From Pseudomonadota bacterium (GTDB taxonomy: Bacteria; Pseudomonadota; Gammaproteobacteria; Burkholderiales; Burkholderiaceae_D): a DNA stretch of 22,275 bases. The number at the start of each line of letters is the position of its first letter. The stretch's first letter is position 1. Under the pieces are notes generated by a model that was not told the origin of the DNA, made no database searches, and was given only the letters and a program-made list of their open reading frames with translations. Below are positions 16,325 through 22,275 of the stretch, one piece after another. Location: positions 1-22,275 of the forward strand of contig JAEWEK010000272.1 in assembly GCA_023389425.1 (NCBI GenBank), written 5' to 3'. The position numbers and the translations under genes were made by a program.

Positions 16325-17929
16325 ATGAACCGCATCGCAGCAGCACTTCTTCTCGCTTTCTCCGCCGCCGGCGCGTTCGCGCAGGCCGGCGCCGTTCCCG
16401 CCAGCGCGCCGGCCGTCGCCAGCGCGTGGAGCCTCGAATCGGAAGTCAACCGCACCATGAAGGCCTTCGACGTGCCGGGCATCGCGATCGCCGTGGTCAA
16501 GGACGGCAAGGTGGTGGCGGCGCAGGGCTTCGGCGTGCGCAAGCTGGGCGAGCCGGCCAGGGTGGACAGCAAGACCGTGTTCGAGATCGCGTCCAACTCC
16601 AAGGCATTCACCGCCGCCGCGCTGGCGATGCTGGTCGACGAGGGCAAGCTGAAATGGGACGACCCGGTTACCAGGCACCTGCCGGACTTCCAGATGTACG
16701 ACGCCTACGTCACCCACGAGATGACGGTGCGCGACCTGCTCACCCACCGCAGCGGCCTTGGCTTGGGTGCGGGCGACCTGTTGTGGTGGCCGACCACCAA
16801 TTTCAGCACCGACGAAATCATCCACAAGCTGCGCTACATCGCGCCGGCGACCAGCTTCCGCAGCAGCTACGCCTACGACAACCTGCTGTACATCGTGGCC
16901 GGCAAGATCATCGCTACCAAGTCCGGCAAGAGCTGGGGCGAGACCGTGCGCGAGCGCATCCTGGCGCCGGTCGGCATGACCGGCACCACCACCAGCGTGG
17001 CCGACAACGCCGGCAATCCGGACGTCTCCAGCCCGCACAGCAAAATCAACGGCAAGATCGCCGCGGTGAAGGACATGCCGGTGCCGAACGCGGTGGGCGC
17101 GGTCGGCATCAACACCAACGCCGACGACATCGCCAAATGGATGCGCGTGCTGCTCGACGGCGGCCGCGTGGGCGTGGATGCCGACGGCAAGGAAGTGCGC
17201 CTGTTCAGCGCCAAGCAGGCGCGCGAGCTGTGGACCGCACAGACGCCGATGCGCATTGGCGAACCGACCGGCGCGATGGCGGCGACCAAGCCGAACTTCA
17301 TGGCCTACGGCCTGGGCTTCCAGCTGCGCGACTACCAGGGCAAGCTGGTCGCGATGCATGGCGGCGCGCTGCAGGGCTTCTATTCGAAAGTGGTGCTGCT
17401 GCCGGAAGCGAAACTGGGCATCGCGATCCTGACCAATGCCGAAAGCGGCGGCTCGCTCAACGCGCTGCAGTACGCGCTGATGGATCATTACCTTGGTGTC
17501 AATGGCCCCGACTGGATCAAGGTGGTGGCCGATGCCGAGGAAGAGATGCACGCCAAGGAGCTGGCGCGCCTGAAGGACGCGACATCCGCACGCGCCGCCA
17601 AGTCGCAGCCTTCGCTGCCGCTGGCGTCCTACGATGGCGACTACGAGGACGTCTGGTACGGCAAGGCGACCATCAGGCAGGTCGGCAACAAGCACGTGCT
17701 GACCTTCGCCAAGACGCCGGACCTGACGGGCGAGCTCGAACACTTCCAGCACGACACCTTCATCGTGCGCTGGAAGGAGCGCAACTTCAACGCCGACGCC
17801 TACGTCACCTTCTCGCTCAACCCGGACGGCAGCATCGAGCGCATGAAGATGGTGCCGATTTCGAAAGAGACCGACTTCAGCTACGACTTCCAGGACCTGA
17901 CCTTCAAGCCGGTGAAGAAGGCCGGCTGA
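16325..17929 (+). CDS. Beta-lactamase-fold serine hydrolase with DUF3471-like tail
   Basis: The 534-residue exported protein (signal peptide about 1-20, ending GAFAQA) belongs to the class C beta-lactamase/penicillin-binding-protein-like hydrolases. The nucleophile motif SxxK is Ser90-Lys93 (EIASNSKAF), the YxN motif is Tyr184-Asn186 (YAYDNLLY), and the third motif is His-Gly-Gly at 345-347 (MHGGALQGFYS). LLTHRSGLG at 138-146 is the usual family block. A linker helix (about 400-430) leads to a beta-rich C-terminal domain (about 434-530) that fits DUF3471. Family members include esterases, D-aminopeptidases and peptidases; resistance to beta-lactams is not implied. The gene ends ahead of a REP array shared with the convergent Deg-type protease. 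Confidence 0.88.
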   Translation: MNRIAAALLLAFSAAGAFAQAGAVPASAPAVASAWSLESEVNRTMKAFDVPGIAIAVVKDGKVVAAQGFGVRKLGEPARVDSKTVFEIASNSKAFTAAALAMLVDEGKLKWDDPVTRHLPDFQMYDAYVTHEMTVRDLLTHRSGLGLGAGDLLWWPTTNFSTDEIIHKLRYIAPATSFRSSYAYDNLLYIVAGKIIATKSGKSWGETVRERILAPVGMTGTTTSVADNAGNPDVSSPHSKINGKIAAVKDMPVPNAVGAVGINTNADDIAKWMRVLLDGGRVGVDADGKEVRLFSAKQARELWTAQTPMRIGEPTGAMAATKPNFMAYGLGFQLRDYQGKLVAMHGGALQGFYSKVVLLPEAKLGIAILTNAESGGSLNALQYALMDHYLGVNGPDWIKVVADAEEEMHAKELARLKDATSARAAKSQPSLPLASYDGDYEDVWYGKATIRQVGNKHVLTFAKTPDLTGELEHFQHDTFIVRWKERNFNADAYVTFSLNPDGSIERMKMVPISKETDFSYDFQDLTFKPVKKAG

Positions 17930-17956
17930 TCGAAAACGCGGCAGCCTGAAAGCCAA

Positions 17957-18259
17957 CGAGAAGGTCGTTCCCGTTTCATCGCGGCGGGAGCCAAAACGAG
18001 AACGTCGTTCCCGCGAAGGCGGGAACCCCATTTTGCGCATACAGCCACCAGCGTTTCAGGTAGCCGGCACGCTCGCAGAATGGGGTTCCCGCTTCCGCGG
18101 TAACGACGTTGTTTGTTTAGCTCGCAGCGCGGACTGCGCTGAACCGCGGCGGGATCCAAAAGAGAGAACGTCGTTCCCGCGAAGGCGGGAACCCCATTTT
18201 GTGCGTACGGCCACCAGCGTTTCGCAGACTGGGGTTCCCGCTTCCGCGGGAACGACGTT
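17957..18259. repeat. Duplicated REP/BIME array
   Basis: Two long units each carry a left arm beginning AACGTCGTTCCCGCGAAGGC (18001-18035; 18167-18201) and an inverted right arm beginning TGGGGTTCCCGCTTCCGCG (18081-18110; 18230-18259). The sequence between the arms is also conserved (CCACCAGCGTTTC), as is the stretch after each pair (CTCGCAGCG-GGACTGCGCT), so a block of about 150-165 bases was duplicated. A decayed third copy is visible at 17957-17995. The array fills the 358-base gap between the convergent serine-hydrolase and protease genes, and there is no other gene in that gap. REP units of this kind are mobilised by RAYT transposases; none is in the window. Confidence 0.85.
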
Positions 18260-18287
18260 ATTTGCGTGCTCGCAGCGTGGACTGCGC

Positions 18288-19814
18288 TTACGCCGACTTG
18301 CCGTTCCAGACCGCCATCATGTCCGGCGAGCCCTGGCTGCGGATGTCGTTGTCCTGCAGGATCCCGTCGGTTGCCTCCAGCATCGCCTTGCGCGGCAATA
18401 CCATGGTCTCGCCGTAGCGCTGGTCGAAGCGCAGCACGACGTTGTCGTCCTTCAGGTCGCGCAGCACCTGCACCAGGTGCTTTAGGCTGCGGATATGCAC
18501 GCCGTTCACCGATTCCAGCACGCAGCCGAAATGCGAACCGTAACCCGTCACCAGCTTGTGCGGGAAGAAGGGCGCGGCCACCACCACCAGCTCGTCGTTC
18601 TGCGCATCCGGCTGGTCGCCGCGGCGCGTCACCAGCGGATTGGCGTTGAAGCTGTAGACGTTGAGCGCCTGCGCGTTCGCGCTCATGAACGACAGGTACT
18701 CGGCGGTGGCGCGCGAGAACACGATCGGGCCGTACACGAAGTAGGACGGGTAGCCGCCGTTCAGGTCCGGGATCAGCAGCTTGCGCGTGGTGCTGACCGG
18801 TACCTGCACCTGCATCGGCTTGCCGCCGCGGACGATGGTCATCGGCACCTTGCCGTCCCTGGCCACGTGCTGCAGGTGGTACTGGAAGCGCACGCGCAGC
18901 GTCGGCCCCAGGCGCACCATGCCCTGGTTGTCGACCGGGGTCTGGCCGATGTGGGTGATCACGTCCCACTCCTTGAGCGGATAGGCGGCGTCCTTGCTTG
19001 CCGGGTGGGCCACCACCATGCCTTCGACCGATTTGTCCAGCTTGAGGTACTGCCGCAGTACCGGGTTCTCCAGCGTCTGCAGGTCGTCCCAGATCGACAG
19101 CTTGTAGTCCTCGCGCTTGTCGGCCACGCTCTTCAGGAACAGTTCGATCTCCTCGTCCGGGATGATGTAGCCAATGTTCTGCGCATTGGCCACGCCCGAG
19201 AACGCGAGGCCGACCAGCTTGTCGCCGGCGACCACGGCGCCGCCGCTGTTGCCCGGATTGATCGGTGCGTCGACCTGGATGCGCAGGCCCGAATTGCCGT
19301 AGCTGTAGCTCACGAATTCGACGCGCGAGATCACGCCCTTGGTGGTCGACAGCGAATTGCCGCCGATCGGATAACCGTAGGCGAACACCGCTTCGCCCAC
19401 GTCCGGCAGCGCCTTCGCGCGCGGCACCGGCGGGTGCGTGTCGAAGAAGGATTCGTCGTCCAGCTTGAGCAGCGCGAGGTCCATGCCGCGCGCGATCGCG
19501 ACCACGGTCGCCGTCATCTTGTCGCCCGACTGGCTGGCCTGCACTTCGACCTGGCTGGCGTAGTTCACCACGTGGGCATTGGTCAGGATGCGCTTGCCGT
19601 CGATGACGACGCCGGAGCCGGTGACGTTCTGCGGCGCCGACTTGGCCCATGGCTTGAGCGGATCCGGGCGGCGGATGGTGGCGAACACCTTCACCACCGA
19701 GTTGCTGACGGTGGCGGCCGGCGCCGGCGCGGGCGGGGTGGCGGGCTCGGCGGCGTGGGCGGACATGCCGGCCGCGGCGAGGAGGGCGATGGCGGAGATG
19801 CGAGCGAAGTTCAT
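18288..19814 (-). CDS. Deg/HtrA-like exported serine protease with PDZ domains
   Basis: The 508-residue protein has a signal peptide (about 1-21) and a short Pro/Ala linker, then a trypsin-like S1C domain with the full catalytic triad: His81 (LTNAHVV), Asp112 (ARGMDLALLKL) and Ser190 (NPGNSGGAV). PDZ-like segments follow at about 245-335 (EWDVITHIGQTPVDNQG) and near the C terminus (LESVNGVHIRSLKHLVQVL). The layout, with a long insert between the PDZ domains, is closer to plant-type Deg proteins than to E. coli DegP. The role is probably degradation of damaged periplasmic proteins. AGGGA stands before the ATG at 19814. No extracytoplasmic sigma-factor or rseA/B genes are adjacent. It is divergent from the TldD-type gene. 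Confidence 0.88.
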   Translation of the reverse strand: MNFARISAIALLAAAGMSAHAAEPATPPAPAPAATVSNSVVKVFATIRRPDPLKPWAKSAPQNVTGSGVVIDGKRILTNAHVVNYASQVEVQASQSGDKMTATVVAIARGMDLALLKLDDESFFDTHPPVPRAKALPDVGEAVFAYGYPIGGNSLSTTKGVISRVEFVSYSYGNSGLRIQVDAPINPGNSGGAVVAGDKLVGLAFSGVANAQNIGYIIPDEEIELFLKSVADKREDYKLSIWDDLQTLENPVLRQYLKLDKSVEGMVVAHPASKDAAYPLKEWDVITHIGQTPVDNQGMVRLGPTLRVRFQYHLQHVARDGKVPMTIVRGGKPMQVQVPVSTTRKLLIPDLNGGYPSYFVYGPIVFSRATAEYLSFMSANAQALNVYSFNANPLVTRRGDQPDAQNDELVVVAAPFFPHKLVTGYGSHFGCVLESVNGVHIRSLKHLVQVLRDLKDDNVVLRFDQRYGETMVLPRKAMLEATDGILQDNDIRSQGSPDMMAVWNGKSA

Positions 19815-20180
19815 GTGTCCCTATCGTTATCGTGGAGCTGGAAATGCTGACGCAATATACACGTGCTTGCCTGTTTGAAATGCTCAGATTCTCACCCGCC
19901 TGATGAGCTGCCGCAAGTGACCTTGCGTAAGGCCTTGGTCGGCGCATGCAGACGATATGCATACCTCACGCGGATTGCTGCGACGCGCCATCGAAATAGA
20001 CGAAAAACTGCCCGCAGGGACATAGCCATTGCCTATCCAAAACGATGAGTTGCTGCTATGGTTTGACAGTTTGCCGCCCTGCGAAAATTGGCAGGCGGCA
20101 CCCGCCCAGAACAATGTAAATACAAGGTGGCGGTCCCTGCAGGGACAGCTGACAAGAAGTGGGTTGATTAAGGAGACAGA
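19815..20180. promoter_or_regulatory. 366-base palindrome-rich divergent intergenic region
   Basis: No convincing gene is seen here; the short frames lack ribosome sites and family resemblance. It holds a 7-bp inverted repeat TGCCGCC/GGCGGCA (20072-20078 and 20094-20100), a perfect 14-bp palindrome GTCCCTGCAGGGAC (20133-20146), a direct copy of GCAGGGACA at 20014-20022 and 20139-20147, and a consensus -35 hexamer TTGACA at 20063-20068 without a good -10 at 17 bases. AAGGAG at 20170-20175 is the ribosome site of the next gene. Regulation of both flanking genes is likely. Confidence 0.5.
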
Positions 20181-21818
20181 ATGGAACGTCGCACATTCCT
20201 CAACATCAGCGGCCTGGCTTTCGGGTCGATGCTGGTCCCGGTGATCGGACGCGCGATCACGGCCGAAGAACTGCTTACCCCGATGGCGGTGGCGCTGAAG
20301 AAAACGCTGGCCGACGTCGCGCTGAACGCGGCCACCAAGGCCGGCGCCAGCTACTGCGACGTGCGCATCGGCCGCTACCTGAACCAGTTCATCATCACGC
20401 GCGACCTGAATGTCGAGAACGTCGCCAATACCGAATCGGCCGGCGTCGGCGTGCGCGTGATCGCCAACGGCGCCTACGGCTTCGCCGCCACCAATGACAT
20501 GTCGCCGGACGGCGTGGCCGGCGCGGCGCGCCAGGCGGTCGCCATCGCCAAGGCCAACGCCAAGCTGCAGACCGAACCGGTGCAGCTGGCGCCGGTGAAG
20601 GGCGTGGGCGAGGTGTCGTGGGCGACGCCGGTGAAGAAGGACTGGCGCGCGGTGCCGGTCAAGGAAAAGGCCGAGATGCTGCTGGCCGCCAACCGCGCCG
20701 GCATGGAAGGCGGCGCCAACTTCATGCAGTCGATGCTGTTCCAGGTGAACCAGCAGAAGTACTTCGCCTCGACCGACGGCTCCTACATCGACCAGGACAT
20801 CCAGCGTTTGTGGTCGCCGCTGTCGGCCACCGCCGTGGACAAGGCCAGCGGCAAGTTCCGTTCGCGCGGCGGCCTGTCCTCGCCGGTAGGCATGGGCTAC
20901 GAATACTTCGACGCCCGTCCGGAAGACAAGATCAAGGCGGCCGGCGGCGTCGCCACGCTGTACAAGGGTTCCTACGACATCATCGAGGACGCGCGTGCCG
21001 CCGGCCGCGACGCCAAGGCCAAGCTGACCGCCAAGTCCGTCCTGCCGGGCAAATACGACCTGATGCTCTCGCCGGAACACATCTGGCTGACCATCCACGA
21101 ATCGGTTGGCCACCCGACCGAGCTCGATCGCGTGCTCGGCTACGAAGCCAACTACGCCGGCACCAGCTTCGCCACGCTCGACAAGTGGAAGAGCGGGAAT
21201 TTCAAGTACGGCTCGCCGCACGTGAACATCGTCGCCGACAAGACCGCCGCCGGTTCGCTCGGCTGCGTGGGCTACGACGACGAAGGCGTGAAGACCAAGC
21301 GCTGGGACATCATCAAGGACGGCGTGCTGGTCAGCTACCAGGCCACGCGCGACCAGGCCCACATCATCGGCAAGAAGGAATCGGACGGCTGCTCGTACGC
21401 GGACAGCTGGAGCAATGTGCAGTTCCAGCGCATGCCCAACGTGTCGCTCCAGGCTGGCAAGCAGAAGATGACGCCGGACGAGATGGTCAAGGGGATCAAG
21501 AACGGCATCTACATCGTCGGCGACGGCTCGTTCTCGATCGACCAGCAGCGCTACAACTTCCAGTTCGGCGGCCAGCTGTTCTACGAAATCAAGGACGGCA
21601 AGATCGGCCAGATGCTCGAGGATGTGGCTTACCAGGCCAACACCCAGGAATTCTGGAGCGCCTGCGCCGGCGTGTGCGATGAGCGCGACTGGCGCATGGG
21701 CGGCTCCTTCTTCGACGGCAAGGGCCAGCCTTCGCAGGTCTCGATCGTGTCGCATGGCGCTTCCACCGCGCGCTTCAACGGCATCAACGTAATCAACACC
21801 GCTCGCAAGATCGGCTAA
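20181..21818 (+). CDS. TldD/PmbA-family metallopeptidase with twin-arginine-like leader
   Basis: The 545-residue protein starts MERRTFLNISGLAFGSMLVP, an Arg-Arg-x-Phe-Leu motif followed by a hydrophobic stretch, as in Tat signal peptides; E. coli TldD has none. The TldD body is clear: DVRIGRYLNQFIITRD near the N terminus and the zinc motif HESVGH (His306, Glu307, His311), followed by ELDRVLGYEANYAGTSFA. In E. coli TldD the third zinc ligand is a Cys close to the C terminus in a CGK-x-GQ context; here the equivalent stretch appears to read FDGKGQ (Asp512). TldD acts with PmbA/TldE in unfolded-peptide cleavage. AAGGAG precedes the ATG. The partner gene follows after 14 bases, indicating one operon. 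Confidence 0.88.
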   Translation: MERRTFLNISGLAFGSMLVPVIGRAITAEELLTPMAVALKKTLADVALNAATKAGASYCDVRIGRYLNQFIITRDLNVENVANTESAGVGVRVIANGAYGFAATNDMSPDGVAGAARQAVAIAKANAKLQTEPVQLAPVKGVGEVSWATPVKKDWRAVPVKEKAEMLLAANRAGMEGGANFMQSMLFQVNQQKYFASTDGSYIDQDIQRLWSPLSATAVDKASGKFRSRGGLSSPVGMGYEYFDARPEDKIKAAGGVATLYKGSYDIIEDARAAGRDAKAKLTAKSVLPGKYDLMLSPEHIWLTIHESVGHPTELDRVLGYEANYAGTSFATLDKWKSGNFKYGSPHVNIVADKTAAGSLGCVGYDDEGVKTKRWDIIKDGVLVSYQATRDQAHIIGKKESDGCSYADSWSNVQFQRMPNVSLQAGKQKMTPDEMVKGIKNGIYIVGDGSFSIDQQRYNFQFGGQLFYEIKDGKIGQMLEDVAYQANTQEFWSACAGVCDERDWRMGGSFFDGKGQPSQVSIVSHGASTARFNGINVINTARKIG

Positions 21819-21832
21819 GCGAGAGGACAGAC

Positions 21833-22275
21833 ATGACTATCCTGACCCAGGACCAAACCAAAAAAATCTGCGACCGCATCCTGTCCCTGACCAAGGCCGA
21901 CGAGTGCGAAGTGAGCGTCGCCGGCGGCCGCGAAGGCAATATCCGCTTCGCGCGCAACGCCGTGTCGACCGCCGGCATCGCCGACAACGTCGGCATCTCG
22001 GTGCAGGTCGCCTTCGGCAAGAAGGTCGGCACCGCCAGCATCAACGAGTTCGACGACAAGTCGCTGGAAAAGGTCGTGCGCCGCGCCGAGGAGCTGGCGC
22101 GCCTGGCGCCTGACAATCCCGAATTCACGCCGTCCTCCGCCAGGCAGCCGTTCAAGGCCTCGCAAACGTTCGCCAAGGCCACCGCCGACATCGATCCGGA
22201 TTTCCGCGCCCAGGTCGCGGCCCACAGCATCGAGGCCTGCAAGAAGAACCACCTGGTGGCGGCGGGCTTCCTGAC
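21833..22275 (+). CDS. TldD/PmbA-family partner (TldE-like), 5' part only
   Basis: About 147 residues are visible before the window ends. The opening MTILTQDQTKKICDRILSLT, then ADECEVSVAGGREGNIRFARN, GIADNVGISVQVAFGKKVGTASINEFDDKSLEKVVRRAEELARLAP is the standard N-terminal domain of the PmbA/TldE family. GAGAGGA lies just before the ATG. There is no signal peptide and no Tat motif. TldE-type subunits lack the zinc motif and form a heterodimer with the TldD subunit; whether this copy lacks it cannot be seen. Spacing of 14 bases from the preceding gene supports coexpression. Confidence 0.88.
   Translation, partial: MTILTQDQTKKICDRILSLTKADECEVSVAGGREGNIRFARNAVSTAGIADNVGISVQVAFGKKVGTASINEFDDKSLEKVVRRAEELARLAPDNPEFTPSSARQPFKASQTFAKATADIDPDFRAQVAAHSIEACKKNHLVAAGFL

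Noticed and set aside
16325..17929. Antibiotic-resistance beta-lactamase
   Set aside because: The protein is longer, has a YDN block and an HGG third motif in place of KTG, and a DUF3471-like tail, as in broad serine hydrolases or peptidases.
17957..18259. Possible CRISPR array
   Set aside because: The repeats are paired, inverted and palindromic, and what lies between them is itself conserved, which is the opposite of a CRISPR array.
19863..20048. Small plus-strand frame of 61 codons in the deg-tldD gap
   Set aside because: No ribosome site, atypical composition, and overlap with likely regulatory sequence.

Overview
The window is GC-rich, dense, coding-dominated bacterial chromosome. Codon use is strongly GC-biased at third positions. 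The gene set (envelope and secreted hydrolases, TonB, Lrp, NarL-type regulator, REP-like palindromes built on a CGTTCCCGCGAAGGCGGGAAC core) suggests a betaproteobacterium, most likely Oxalobacteraceae (Massilia/Duganella type). That placement is inferred from protein flavour and was not tested by a search. No rRNA, tRNA, CRISPR array, phage or insertion sequence was seen.

Layout. 1-1550 (minus strand): the N-terminal part of an M28-type peptidase whose metal/base Glu pair reads Asp-Arg, then a TonB gene with a good promoter candidate and a hairpin terminator. 1816-4866 (plus): a compact three-gene sensory operon of NarL-type response regulator, periplasmic substrate-binding protein and membrane histidine kinase. 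4895-6583 (plus): an M14 carboxypeptidase. An inverted REP pair (6616-6725) separates it from a convergent minus-strand run: Lrp/AsnC regulator (9818-10303), orphan LivK-type binding protein (8620-9750) and DUF885 peptidase-like protein (6752-8563). Divergent from lrp is a 665-residue protein joining a cysteine desulfurase to a C-terminal rhodanese, with a middle region that may be a decayed metallo-beta-lactamase fold.

12572-17929 holds envelope and secreted proteins: a Tsx-like outer membrane channel, an exported PHP-type (CehA/McbA-like) metallohydrolase whose start codon abuts a perfect 9-bp inverted repeat, an unrecognised secreted protein overlapping it tail-to-tail by 38 bp, and a beta-lactamase-fold serine hydrolase. 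A duplicated REP array (about 17957-18259) separates the hydrolase from a convergent Deg-type PDZ protease. After a 366-bp intergenic region rich in palindromes comes a TldD/PmbA pair, cut by the window end. Its first member carries a twin-arginine-like leader and the second does not.

Together the genes look like peptide and amino-acid scavenging and envelope maintenance: several peptidases of different clans, an amino-acid-type binding protein with an Lrp regulator, and outer-membrane transport parts. The points most worth pursuing are the desulfurase-rhodanese fusion, the leader mismatch and altered C-terminal motif of the TldD pair, the RR-SBP-HK sensory operon and the altered M28 active site.
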